Assembly (NCBI GenBank): GCA_910575105.1
Contig: CAJTDK010000002.1
Span: 271,988 to 335,987 of the forward strand
Origin: Lachnospiraceae bacterium
GTDB taxonomy: Bacteria; Bacillota; Clostridia; Lachnospirales; Lachnospiraceae
Length of the DNA stretch: 64,000 nucleotides
Direction of reading: 5' to 3'
Shown here in pieces: positions 31,636 through 40,480 of the stretch (the stretch's first letter is position 1; each line of letters starts with the position of its first letter). A model generated the notes under the pieces. That model did no database searches. It saw only the letters and a list, made by a program, of their open reading frames with translations, and was not told the origin of the DNA. The translations under genes were made by a program, and so were the position numbers.

Positions 31636-34169
31636 AAAACAGGCCATTATGCAGTTTATGTCTGTTCTTCTGCCTGCTGATTTGCATCGGTACTGTCTTG
31701 GGAGGCGGAAAGCTCATCAAGGAGCTTTCCCCTTCTGCGGCGGAGCTGTATCTTAAGGAGGACGAAGAGATCCTCGCGGCAGGAAGAGTGTACCAGAAGG
31801 CGGACAAGGAAAAATATCAACTATTATATCTTAAGGACAATTCGATTAACAGTCATCAGCAGTCGCTGAAAGAATCCAGATTGATTATTTACGATGAAGA
31901 AAAATGCGGGGTAAGTATCGGGGATACCCTTGTAGTGCAAGGCACGGTCAGTTTTTTTGAAAATGCAAGGAATCCCGGGAATTTTGACAGTAAGCGTTAT
32001 TACCAAAGACAGGATATCCACGCAAGGGTGTGGGCGAAGTCTATAGAGAAGCGAAGGGGCAGTCCTTCTACGATTTATGAGAAGATGAAAAATGCGCTGC
32101 ATGAGTTCAGGCAGGAATGGAAAGACGGCCTTTGCAGGGCCATGGGAGAAAAAGACGGCAATATGCTCTGTGCCATGCTGCTGGGAGAGAAGGGGCAGAT
32201 GGATGAGGAGCTTAAGGAGCTTTATCAGACTAATGGGATCGGGCATGTGCTGGCGATCTCCGGTCTCCATTTGTCCTTTATTGGGATAGGGATATATAAG
32301 ATACTGCGGAGAGTTACGGGTTCTTATCCGATTGGCGGGATATTTGGTATCTTATTTTTGATGCTGTATATTCTTATGGTTGGGTTTACCGTATCTGCGG
32401 TGCGGGCCTTAGTGATGTTTCTATTCCGGGTAGGAGCGGATATGGCGGGTCGGCATTATGATGCGCCGACGGCGCTTTCTGCGGCGGCGGTTGCAGTGCT
32501 ATTGTGGCGGCCGCTCAGTCTGTATGACGGCGGATTTTGGCTGTCCTTTGGGGCGGTATTTGCGATTTTGACGGTAGTTCCGGTCCTGCAGGGGTGGATG
32601 GAAAGAATTTTTCCGGAAAATGAAGGAAACAAAAAGGGAAAGAGTGGTCGAATATATGGAGGATATAGGATTTGTGTGTCAATTGTACAGGGACTTACGG
32701 CAAGTATTGCCATTAATCTGTTGCTTCTTCCAATAATGCTTTACTATTTCTTTGAATTTCCAATCTACTCTTTGATTTTAAATTTATTCGTGATACCGCT
32801 GATGTCTGTGCTTCTATTCATGGGGATGGCTGCAAGTCTGTTTTCTGTATTCTTTTTGCTGTTATCGGATGTATGCTTTTGGATATGCGGTGGGATTCTG
32901 CGGTTATATGAGATGGGTTGTAATCTTGCGCTTACACTTCCGGGGGCGCGGTTTGTTGCGGGGAAACCCGAGATATGGCAGATAGCAGTATATTATGGGA
33001 TATTGGTAATCGTTTTGTTGCTTTTGAGAGAAAAGGAAAGGCTGAGAGAATATGTAGATGATGTAGATGATGTAGGGGGAGCAGAGAGTAAGAAGTACCG
33101 AACTTGCGGAAGAGGAAACTCTTCCCGAAAGCATGCGGGGCGTGGATCAGGAAGGAGTATGCAAAAATATGTGGTCAGGGAGTCAGAAGTAAGTATGCAA
33201 AAATATACGGTCAGGGAGTCGGATGTAAGTGTGCAAAAACGTGTGACAAGGATTGGAAGATTTGCGCTTATGCTTGGGATGGCAGGTATGATTATCCTGA
33301 CACACCGATGGGGAGAACGGGGAAAGCTGACGGCGGTGATTTTAGATGTAGGACAGGGTGATGGAATCTTTATGAGAGGACCGGAGGGCGGGACTTATCT
33401 GGTGGATGGCGGAAGCAGCGATGTGAAGAAAGTGGGGCAGTACAGGATAGAACCGTTTTTGAAATCCCAGGGAGTTGGGGTGATTGACTATGTGTTGATA
33501 TCTCATGGTGACAGCGATCATATGAATGGTGTGGAAGAGTTGCTTGAAAGACAGGGTATTGGCGTAAAGATTAAGACACTGGTGCTACCGGTGCAGGAGG
33601 TGTGGGATGAAGCATTTATCCTGTTGGCAAAAACAGCGGAAAGGTATGGAACGAAAGTGGTGGTTATTAAAGCAGGACAAAATATCCAGGAAGGCGAAAT
33701 GCTGGTTACATGTATACAGCCAGGGGATATAGAAACAGAGTCAGCCAGTGCCAAGTCAGAGACGAAAGCGGAGTCAGCCAGCGCCGCGCTTGAGCCGGGA
33801 AATGAAGCTTCTATGGTATTGGCAGTTAAGTATGGAGAATTTGATATGCTGCTGACTGGAGATGTGGAAAAAGAAGGGGAAGATCAGCTTACAAAACGGT
33901 TAGAAGGACAATATCAGGATTGTACATGGGAAGTCCTGAAAACAGCACATCATGGCTCGAAGAACTCATCATCTGAGGAATTTCTCCGACAGGTCAAGCC
34001 TGCATATGCGTTTATTTCAGCGGGACGAGCAAATCGGTATGGGCATCCGCATCGGGAAACGGTAGAAAGGCTTGCAGATGTTGGAAGTAAAATATATTCT
34101 ACACAAGAAAATGGGGCGATTATAATAGAAGTAAGATCTGGTGAAACTGTGATAATAAAAAAATATTGA
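31632..34169 (+). CDS. comEC: DNA internalisation channel ComEC/Rec2
   Basis: An 845-residue protein. The N terminus (DUF4131-like) is followed by the Competence domain of multiple membrane spans (GIGHVLAISGLHLSFIGIGI is its signature), then a metallo-beta-lactamase-fold domain at about 570-845 (LDVGQGDGIFM, LISHGDSDHMNG, LLTGDVEKEGE, TAHHGSKNSSS). It moves single-stranded DNA into the cytosol. The start is TTG at 31632 in a TTGA overlap with the GerMN gene, preceded by AAGGAG. Between the domains, residues about 510-540 contain a 12-residue tandem repeat. The second half of the gene is AT-richer than the first. Confidence 0.95.
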   Translation: MKNRPLCSLCLFFCLLICIGTVLGGGKLIKELSPSAAELYLKEDEEILAAGRVYQKADKEKYQLLYLKDNSINSHQQSLKESRLIIYDEEKCGVSIGDTLVVQGTVSFFENARNPGNFDSKRYYQRQDIHARVWAKSIEKRRGSPSTIYEKMKNALHEFRQEWKDGLCRAMGEKDGNMLCAMLLGEKGQMDEELKELYQTNGIGHVLAISGLHLSFIGIGIYKILRRVTGSYPIGGIFGILFLMLYILMVGFTVSAVRALVMFLFRVGADMAGRHYDAPTALSAAAVAVLLWRPLSLYDGGFWLSFGAVFAILTVVPVLQGWMERIFPENEGNKKGKSGRIYGGYRICVSIVQGLTASIAINLLLLPIMLYYFFEFPIYSLILNLFVIPLMSVLLFMGMAASLFSVFFLLLSDVCFWICGGILRLYEMGCNLALTLPGARFVAGKPEIWQIAVYYGILVIVLLLLREKERLREYVDDVDDVGGAESKKYRTCGRGNSSRKHAGRGSGRSMQKYVVRESEVSMQKYTVRESDVSVQKRVTRIGRFALMLGMAGMIILTHRWGERGKLTAVILDVGQGDGIFMRGPEGGTYLVDGGSSDVKKVGQYRIEPFLKSQGVGVIDYVLISHGDSDHMNGVEELLERQGIGVKIKTLVLPVQEVWDEAFILLAKTAERYGTKVVVIKAGQNIQEGEMLVTCIQPGDIETESASAKSETKAESASAALEPGNEASMVLAVKYGEFDMLLTGDVEKEGEDQLTKRLEGQYQDCTWEVLKTAHHGSKNSSSEEFLRQVKPAYAFISAGRANRYGHPHRETVERLADVGSKIYSTQENGAIIIEVRSGETVIIKKY
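33156..33248 (+). repeat. 36-bp in-frame tandem repeat inside comEC
   Basis: Three units encoding SMQKYVVRESEV, SMQKYTVRESDV and SVQKRVTR. The period is 36 bp, so the reading frame is kept. It lies in the linker between the membrane channel and the metallo-beta-lactamase domain, next to a Ser/Arg/Gly-rich segment (RGNSSRKHAGRGSGR). Confidence 0.85.
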
Positions 34170-34232
34170 CATAAAGAGAGAAGGTATGTTTTGGGAGTAG
34201 CTTATGGAATGATTGTTTTTAAGAGAGAGTAA

Positions 34233-34352
34233 ATGAAAAGAAAGGTGCCAGATTTAGATTATGATAGGGAATCAGCAAGAATGATTATTAAATTTTGTCA
34301 GCAAAAGAAAATAGAAGGTTGTGTTGCCGCCTATTCTATAACAAATCTATAG
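34233..34352 (+). pseudogene. PIN-domain toxin remnant
   Basis: A 39-codon frame (ATG 34233, premature TAG 34350) whose sequence SARMIIKFCQQKKIEGCVAA followed by YSITNL matches the middle of PIN-domain (VapC-type) toxins, which normally continue YYILRK and run to about 135 residues. The DTN/acidic N terminus and the rest are missing. No antitoxin gene is adjacent. It is a degraded fragment, recognised by pattern only. Confidence 0.55.
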
Positions 34353-34419
34353 GAAAGGTATTGACAGAAGTTACCGTTCACAGGTATTGCGAATGTTTTG
34401 AAGTATTTCGTAAATTCCC

Positions 34420-34448
34420 TTGAAGTGAATCCCGAATTTCAGTATACT
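34420..34448 (+). promoter_or_regulatory. Predicted holA promoter
   Basis: TTGAAG (34420-34425), 17-bp spacer, TATACT (34443-34448), 34 bp before the holA start. Confidence 0.65.
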
Positions 34449-34482
34449 GTTTTTAGCGTTTATCAAAGGATGTGTGCAGCCG

Positions 34483-35463
34483 ATGAAGAATATCAATGAA
34501 CAGATAAAGACCGGGCAGTTTAAGAAAGTATACCTTCTCTACGGGGAGGAAGCCTATTTGAAAAGGCAGTACAGGGACAAGCTTACGAAGGCCATGCTGC
34601 CGGAGGGCGACACGGTGAACTATGCTTATTATGAAGGAAAAGGAACCGAGCCTGAAAAGCTTATTGATCTGGCGGAGACGATGCCCTTTTTTGCAGAGCG
34701 GCGGCTGATTGTTGTGGAAAATTCCGGGTTTTTCAAAAACGCTGTACCAAAGCTTGCCGATTACATCAAGGCCATGCCCGATACTGCCTGCTTTATTTTT
34801 GTGGAAAATGAGGTGGACAAGCGGGGGAAGATGTACAAGGCGGTCAAGGAGACGGGCTGCGTCTCGGAGATGGGGCGGCAGGATGAGAAGACTCTTCTCT
34901 ACTGGATCGCCGGGCAGATCAAGCGGGAAGATAAGCAGATCAGGGAATCTGCGGCCCGCCATCTGGTGGCCAGGGCCGGGACGGATATGGAGCTTCTGGA
35001 GAAGGAGCTTGAGAAGCTTTTTTCCTACACACTCGGGAAGGACGAGATCACGGCAGAGGACATCGACGCGGTCTGTACGGCCCGGATTACCAATAAGATA
35101 TTTGATATGGTGGAGGCGGTTGCCGCAAAGCAGCAGAAGAAGGCGCTTGATGATTATTACGGCCTGCTGGCGCTGAAGGAGCCGCCTATGCGGATCTTGT
35201 ATCTTCTGTCCCGGCAGTTCAGGCTTCTTCTGGAGGTGAAGGGGCTGATGAAGCAGGGGTATGACAAGTCCCGGATCGCGAAGACAGCGAAGCTGCATCC
35301 CTTTGTGGCGGGGAAATATATGAAGCAGTGCAGGGACTTCTCTGGCAGCCAGCTAAAGGAGATCATGGAAGAGGCAGCAAAGTATGAGGAGCTGGTAAAG
35401 ACCGGACATCTGAATGACCGGATGAGCGTAGAACTTTTCATTGTAAAGTACAGTCACTCATGA
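34483..35463 (+). CDS. holA: DNA polymerase III delta subunit HolA
   Basis: A 326-residue clamp-loader delta subunit, which opens the beta clamp during loading. The N-terminal block KKVYLLYGEEAYLKRQYRDK is the family hallmark; the middle AAA+-like part and the C-terminal collar domain (ALKEPPMRILYLLSRQFRLL, LHPFVAGKYM) follow in order. ATG at 34483 is used; GTG at 34474 is three codons upstream and closer to AAAGGA. It is followed by 216 bp before lepA. Confidence 0.95.
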   Translation: MKNINEQIKTGQFKKVYLLYGEEAYLKRQYRDKLTKAMLPEGDTVNYAYYEGKGTEPEKLIDLAETMPFFAERRLIVVENSGFFKNAVPKLADYIKAMPDTACFIFVENEVDKRGKMYKAVKETGCVSEMGRQDEKTLLYWIAGQIKREDKQIRESAARHLVARAGTDMELLEKELEKLFSYTLGKDEITAEDIDAVCTARITNKIFDMVEAVAAKQQKKALDDYYGLLALKEPPMRILYLLSRQFRLLLEVKGLMKQGYDKSRIAKTAKLHPFVAGKYMKQCRDFSGSQLKEIMEEAAKYEELVKTGHLNDRMSVELFIVKYSHS

Positions 35464-35679
35464 TATGATACTAATGCGCTGGCCTGCCGGCGTCCTGTCC
35501 GGCCGGATGGAGCGCGGGGATTGTGTGAACGCATGCGCGGGCAGTTCGTAAGGATCTGTTAAGAATTAACTTTACAGATGACGCAGGATAAATCTTTTTA
35601 TGCAAGGCGGAGAAATGAGACGTACTGGGGTACGTCGATTGACGACAACGCCAAAGATGGTTACAGAAAGGTGAAAGAA

Positions 35680-37497
35680 TTGGCAGAGATAAATCAAAGT
35701 AAAATTCGTAATTTTTGTATTATTGCCCATATTGACCATGGCAAATCTACTCTTGCGGACCGCATTATCGAGATGACGGGGCTTCTTACCAGCCGGGAGA
35801 TGCAGTCCCAGGTGCTTGATAATATGGAGCTTGAGCGGGAGCGGGGCATTACGATCAAGGCGCAGACCGTGCGGATCGTTTATAAGGCGAAAGATGGTGA
35901 GGAGTACATTTTTAATCTGATCGACACGCCGGGGCATGTGGATTTCAACTATGAGGTATCCAGAAGCCTTGCGGCATGCGACGGGGCGATCCTTGTGGTG
36001 GATGCGGCCCAGGGCGTGGAGGCGCAGACGCTGGCTAATGTATATCTGGCCCTTGATCATGACCTGGATGTCATGCCGGTGATCAACAAGGTGGATCTGC
36101 CCAGCGCAGAGCCGGAGCGTGTCATCGAGGAGATCGAGGATATCATCGGGATAGAGGCGCAGGATGCGCCGCGCATCTCCGCAAAGACCGGGCTTAATGT
36201 GGAGGAAGTGTTAGAGCAGATCATCGCAAAGATCCCGGCGCCTTCCGGGGACGCCAAAGCTCCCCTTCAGGCGCTGATCTTTGATTCGGTGTATGATTCC
36301 TACAAGGGCGTGATCGTGTTCTGCCGCATTAAGGAAGGCTCCATACGCAAGGGTACGCCGGTTCTGATGATGGCTACGGGAGCGAAAGCGGAGGTTGTGG
36401 AGGTCGGATATTTCGGCGCAGGGCAGTTCATCCCCTGTGAGGAGCTGAGTGCGGGGATGGTCGGCTATATTACGGCGAGCATTAAGAATGTAAAGGATAC
36501 CAGAGTGGGCGATACGATCACCAACGCGCAGTCGCCCTGTAAGGAGCCGCTGCCGGGCTATAAAAAGGTGAACCCCATGGTATACTGCGGCATGTACCCG
36601 GCGGACGGGGCGAAATATCCGGATCTTAGGGATGCCCTTGAGAAGCTGCAGCTTAATGACGCTTCCCTCCAGTTTGAGCCGGAGACTTCCGTTGCGCTGG
36701 GATTCGGATACCGCTGCGGTTTCCTGGGGCTTCTGCACTTGGAGATCATTCAGGAGCGGTTGGAGAGAGAATATAATCTGGATCTAGTGACGACAGCTCC
36801 GGGCGTGGTCTACAAGGTATATAAGACCAACGGGGAAGTGATCGAGCTTACAAATCCGTCCAATCTTCCGGATCCGTCCGAGATTGAATATATGGAGGAG
36901 CCGATTGTCAAGGCAGAGATCATGGTGACGTCTGAGTATATCGGAGCCATCATGGATCTGTGCCAGGAGCGGCGGGGAATCTATGAAGGCATGGAGTATA
37001 TGGAGGAGACACGCGCGGTGCTTCGGTACCGCCTGCCTCTCAACGAGATCATCTATGATTTCTTTGATGCGCTGAAATCCCGCTCCAGAGGGTATGCCTC
37101 TTTTGATTATGAGCTGGACGGCTATATGCAGTCCGAGCTGGTGAAGCTCGACATTCTGATCAACAAGGAAGAGGTGGATGCTCTGTCCTTTATCGTGCAT
37201 GCGGATACGGCCTATGAGCGGGGCAGGAGGATGTGTGAGAAGCTTAAGGAAGAGATTCCGAGACATTTGTTTGAGATCCCGATCCAGGCGGCTATCGGCA
37301 GCAAGATCATCGCGCGGGAGACAGTGCGCGCCATGAGGAAGGACGTGCTTGCCAAGTGTTACGGCGGTGACATCACCCGTAAGAAGAAGCTTTTAGAGAA
37401 GCAGAAGGAAGGCAAGAAGCGTATGCGCCAGGTAGGTAATGTGGAGATCCCGCAGAAGGCGTTTATGAGCGTGCTGAAGCTGGATGATAAAAAGTGA
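35680..37497 (+). CDS. lepA: Elongation factor 4 (LepA)
   Basis: A 605-residue translational GTPase that back-translocates stalled ribosomes. Motifs are G1 [40 protein letters not shown] and the LepA C-terminal domain ([20 protein letters not shown]). The start is TTG at 35680, giving the typical N terminus ([20 protein letters not shown]) and family length, with AAAGGTG 6 bp upstream. The frame is open back to ATG 35578, which would add 34 unconserved residues. Its stop overlaps the hemW ATG (TGATG). Confidence 0.96.
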   Translation: MAEINQSKIRNFCIIAHIDHGKSTLADRIIEMTGLLTSREMQSQVLDNMELERERGITIKAQTVRIVYKAKDGEEYIFNLIDTPGHVDFNYEVSRSLAACDGAILVVDAAQGVEAQTLANVYLALDHDLDVMPVINKVDLPSAEPERVIEEIEDIIGIEAQDAPRISAKTGLNVEEVLEQIIAKIPAPSGDAKAPLQALIFDSVYDSYKGVIVFCRIKEGSIRKGTPVLMMATGAKAEVVEVGYFGAGQFIPCEELSAGMVGYITASIKNVKDTRVGDTITNAQSPCKEPLPGYKKVNPMVYCGMYPADGAKYPDLRDALEKLQLNDASLQFEPETSVALGFGYRCGFLGLLHLEIIQERLEREYNLDLVTTAPGVVYKVYKTNGEVIELTNPSNLPDPSEIEYMEEPIVKAEIMVTSEYIGAIMDLCQERRGIYEGMEYMEETRAVLRYRLPLNEIIYDFFDALKSRSRGYASFDYELDGYMQSELVKLDILINKEEVDALSFIVHADTAYERGRRMCEKLKEEIPRHLFEIPIQAAIGSKIIARETVRAMRKDVLAKCYGGDITRKKKLLEKQKEGKKRMRQVGNVEIPQKAFMSVLKLDDKK

Positions 37498-38603
37498 TGA
37501 AGTCGTTGGAGATCTATGTGCATATCCCGTTTTGCGTGAAAAAATGTAATTACTGTGATTTTCTGTCCGCTCCTGCAACGAAAGAGGAGCGGCGGGAATA
37601 TGTAGAGAGCCTTTGCCGGCAGATCCGTTCTTACAGGGAAGCTTCACGGGATTATCGTGTTGTTAGCGTCTTTGTGGGGGGAGGGACGCCTTCGATCTTA
37701 GAAGGTGAGCAGATCACGGAGATTTTTCGGGCGGTCAGGGAGACATTTTCCATAGAAGAGGGCGTAGAGATTACCATAGAGATGAATCCGGGGACGGTGT
37801 CGGCAGAGAAACTTGAGGCGTACCGGGCGGCGGGCATCAACCGCCTGAGCATCGGGCTGCAGTCCGCAGACAACGAAGAACTGAGGACTCTTGGGAGGAT
37901 CCACACCTTTGAGGATTTTCTCGGGACTTACCGGATGGCGCGGGCCGCAGGCTTCGGAAATATCAATGTAGATCTGATCTCGGCGGTGCCGGGGCAGACT
38001 GTGGAGAGCTTTGCGGACACCCTCAGGAGGACGGCGGCTCTTTCGCCGGAGCATATCTCGGCCTACAGTCTGATTATCGAGGAAGGGACGCCGTTTTTTG
38101 CGCTGTACGGGGACGGTGCGTGCGGACACGGCGGCGAATATCCGCCCCTTCCTGATGAGGACAGTGAGCGGCAGATGTATTACGATACGAAGCGGATCCT
38201 CGGGGAGTACGGTTATCACCGGTATGAGATTTCCAATTATGCGAAGCCGGGGTATGAGTGCCGTCACAATCTGGGTTACTGGAACCGGACAGAATACTTA
38301 GGCTTTGGGGACGGTGCGGCTTCGCTGATGGATCATCGAAGGTGGGTGTCGGGAGGGCAGCCGGAGGAATTGAGCCGGGAAGATGAGATGGAAGAATTTA
38401 TGTTTCTGGGGCTTCGCAAGACAGCGGGAGTGTCAAAGACAGCGTTTGGGAAGGAATTCGGCGTGCCTGTGGAAATGGTCTATGAGAAGGTGCTTGCGGA
38501 TATGGCAGGCAGGCACCTTTTGGTGCAGGACGGGGACGTAATCCGGCTGACGGAGAGAGGGCTTGACGTCAGCAATTACGTGATGAGCGAGTTCCTCCTG
38601 TGA
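37497..38603 (+). CDS. hemW: Radical SAM HemW (coproporphyrinogen III oxidase-like, heme chaperone)
   Basis: A 368-residue radical SAM protein with the CX3CX2C motif in HIPFCVKKCNYCDF, GGGTPSIL, and the HemW C-terminal region. HemW lacks oxidase activity in characterised cases and inserts or transfers heme. The gene follows lepA directly (TGATG overlap), the common arrangement in Firmicutes. Ends 43 bp from the convergent DUF4364 gene. Confidence 0.94.
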   Translation: MKSLEIYVHIPFCVKKCNYCDFLSAPATKEERREYVESLCRQIRSYREASRDYRVVSVFVGGGTPSILEGEQITEIFRAVRETFSIEEGVEITIEMNPGTVSAEKLEAYRAAGINRLSIGLQSADNEELRTLGRIHTFEDFLGTYRMARAAGFGNINVDLISAVPGQTVESFADTLRRTAALSPEHISAYSLIIEEGTPFFALYGDGACGHGGEYPPLPDEDSERQMYYDTKRILGEYGYHRYEISNYAKPGYECRHNLGYWNRTEYLGFGDGAASLMDHRRWVSGGQPEELSREDEMEEFMFLGLRKTAGVSKTAFGKEFGVPVEMVYEKVLADMAGRHLLVQDGDVIRLTERGLDVSNYVMSEFLL

Positions 38604-38646
38604 AGAATTATGTGCCGTGAGCTTTTGTCTCAGCTTTCGCCCTTGC

Positions 38647-39162
38647 TTACCCCAACAGGGTTTTCATCACCATGGCGTAGATCTCTTCGTTTCTGGCGGA
38701 CCAGTTGTTGGCGATGGCGGAGGCTTCTGCTTTTGTGGGTACCGTGAGGGTCAGGTCGATCAGGGGAAGACCCTGTTCCATGATCTGGCAGCGTACGCTG
38801 TACTCGTTTGCCGAGTTCAGATAATAGTCTGATCTGACCGAGTTTTCATTCTTTAATTCAAATTGCCGGTTTCTCAGATAGCTCTGTATATCCTCCCGGA
38901 TGCCCGGGGAGATATGATTTTTGAAAAGCTGCACCGTCTTCTCTCCCTCGTCAGTCAGGTAGTAGAGCGTGCGGTTATGGGTGGTTTCCTTGCGGATAAG
39001 CCTGTCTTCAACCAACTCTCCGATCGTCTGATGCAGCTTGAAATAATCCGTATATCCCTGTTCCAGGATAAAGTCGGATATTTGCGTGTTGGTCAGCGGA
39101 AAATCTATACAATTCAGCATATAGAGAATGATCAGTTTATAAAGCTTGAATACAGTTGCCAT
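38647..39162 (-). CDS. DUF4364 family protein
   Basis: A 171-residue protein of a Clostridia-typical family. The N-terminal part looks like a winged helix (KLIILYMLNCIDFPLTNTQI, LVEDRLIRKETTHNRTLYYL), so it may be a DNA-binding regulator. ATG at 39162 (minus strand) follows AAGGAG by 8 bp. It overlaps the 3' end of the upstream radical SAM gene by 26 bp, so the two are an operon. Function unknown. Confidence 0.87.
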   Translation of the reverse strand: MATVFKLYKLIILYMLNCIDFPLTNTQISDFILEQGYTDYFKLHQTIGELVEDRLIRKETTHNRTLYYLTDEGEKTVQLFKNHISPGIREDIQSYLRNRQFELKNENSVRSDYYLNSANEYSVRCQIMEQGLPLIDLTLTVPTKAEASAIANNWSARNEEIYAMVMKTLLG

Positions 39163-40096
39163 GGTGATACTCCTTTCCCTGCCAGATATCATGTTTTTTA
39201 AGGTGCGCCTGGATCTGGTTCAGCACGCGGCGCTTGTCTGCGCTCCAGGAGGGCTCCAGAAGAAGAGGCTTCGGGCCGTCTCCGGTCAGGCGGTGGATTA
39301 CGATGTCAGGCCTTAAGAGCGCGATGCACCGTCCGATGATCTCTACATATTCTTCCAAGGAAAATATGCGGAAGGGGTGCTGCCTGTAGTAGTCTGCCAG
39401 ATCAGTGTCTTTTAATATGTGGAGAAGCTGAAGCTTTACCCCCTGTATCTTCATCTCGTTCAGATAGCGGACGGTGGCGAGCATGTGCCCCTCATTCTCG
39501 CCGGGGAGCCCTAAGATCACATGGACGATGATGGGGATGCCCCGGGAGTGCAGGGCTGATACGGCCTTTTCAAATACCGGCAGCTCATATCCCCGCCGAA
39601 TGAACCGCGCAGTCTTTTCATGGACAGTCTGCAGTCCCAGTTCTACCCACACAGGCTTTATGCGGTTCAGCCCGCCGAGAAGATCAAGCACATTCGGAGA
39701 CAGGCAGTCGGGCCTTGTGGCGATGGATAGCACGCGGATATCCGGATGGCAGATGGCCTCGGTAAAGGTGCGCCTTAAGTAGCTGCAAGGGGCATAGGTG
39801 TTGGTGTATGCCTGGAAATAGGCGATGTAGGATGAGCCTGAGTGCTTCGCGGCCACCAGCTTTTTCGCGGCTTCAAGCTGCTCTGCGATGGAAAGCGCAG
39901 GGCTTGCAGCGAAGTCTCCGGAGCCGCCCCTGCTGCAGAAGATGCATCCCCGCTCTCCCAGGGTGCCGTCGCGGTTGGGACAGGTCATGCCGCCGTTTAA
40001 GGACAGCTTGTAGAGCTTTTCCCCGAACTCGTTCTTAAGATAATGATCCAGGGAGTGATAGCGTCTTTCTCCCCAGCGTACCGCCTGTGTGCACAT
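39137..40096 (-). CDS. Radical SAM protein, TIGR01212 (YtqA-like) family
   Basis: A 319-residue radical SAM protein with an extended cluster motif CPNRDGTLGERGCIFC (Cys-x-n-CxxC) near residues 39-54, the signature of the YtqA family, then a TIM-barrel-type region (VLSIATRPDCLSPNVL, VELGLQTVHEKTARFI). Its substrate is not established; a tRNA- or sulfur-related role has been suggested for relatives. AGGAGG precedes the ATG on the minus strand. It is first in a two-gene operon with DUF4364. Confidence 0.92.
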   Translation of the reverse strand: MCTQAVRWGERRYHSLDHYLKNEFGEKLYKLSLNGGMTCPNRDGTLGERGCIFCSRGGSGDFAASPALSIAEQLEAAKKLVAAKHSGSSYIAYFQAYTNTYAPCSYLRRTFTEAICHPDIRVLSIATRPDCLSPNVLDLLGGLNRIKPVWVELGLQTVHEKTARFIRRGYELPVFEKAVSALHSRGIPIIVHVILGLPGENEGHMLATVRYLNEMKIQGVKLQLLHILKDTDLADYYRQHPFRIFSLEEYVEIIGRCIALLRPDIVIHRLTGDGPKPLLLEPSWSADKRRVLNQIQAHLKKHDIWQGKEYHHGNCIQAL

Positions 40097-40253
40097 AAAA
40101 GCCTCCTGTTTTTATCTGGTAACATCATATCATTCCGGGCCTTCCAAATCAACCTCAATTATCCTTTGGGGAAGTATTCCGAGATGGATTGGTTACTGTT
40201 CACACAGGTTTTTTCATTTACTGTACAGACTGTGAGCAGATGATACAAGAGTG

Positions 40254-40294
40254 CAAAAATCCCATTGCCTGAGGCAATTTTAACTGGATTTTTG
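40254..40294. repeat. Nested inverted-repeat element
   Basis: An outer 9-bp inverted repeat CAAAAATCC / GGATTTTTG encloses an inner perfect palindrome ATTGCC-TGA-GGCAAT (40264-40278). Read on the plus strand the right arm ends in TTTTTG, so it could act as a terminator; no gene on either strand ends nearby, which makes a dispersed repeat more likely. Confidence 0.5.
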
Positions 40295-40364
40295 TATGCT
40301 GCTGGCCACGGAGTAGGCAGATAGCCAATTGCCGGCCCGGCTACACACATTTCGAAAAAAAGAC

Positions 40365-40393
40365 TTTCCAATATGGAAATGTTGTAGTATAAT
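40365..40393 (+). promoter_or_regulatory. Predicted rho promoter
   Basis: TTTCCA (40365-40370), 17-bp spacer, TATAAT (40388-40393), giving a leader of about 80 nt before the rho start. A long leader would allow the autoregulation known for rho genes. Confidence 0.6.
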
Positions 40394-40480
40394 CATAGCG
40401 TTACAGTTATTTCAGGAAGGTCGGTTCAGACCACTTATCCCATTATAGCAGGATATTTTTAAGAAAGGATTATATTATAT

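Larger units (their letters stand above)
34170..34482. other. Intergenic stretch between comEC and holA
   Basis: This 313-bp space holds a PIN-domain remnant (34233-34352), the 12-mer GTTACCGTTCAC (34370-34381), and a good promoter for holA (34420-34448). No intact gene is seen. Confidence 0.6.
40097..40480. other. Intergenic region between the divergent radical SAM and rho genes
   Basis: 384 bp with no convincing gene. It holds a 12-mer variant GTTACTGTTCAC (40192-40203), a composite hairpin (40254-40294) and the rho promoter. A 70-codon minus-strand frame here lacks a ribosome binding site. Confidence 0.6.

Noticed and set aside
35578-35679. A 34-residue N-terminal extension of LepA from ATG 35578
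   Set aside because: The extension is not part of the LepA family and the ribosome binding site fits the TTG at 35680.
40159-40371. A 70-codon minus-strand frame in the rho upstream region
   Set aside because: No ribosome binding site, covers the hairpin element, and its sequence is better explained as a non-coding repeat.
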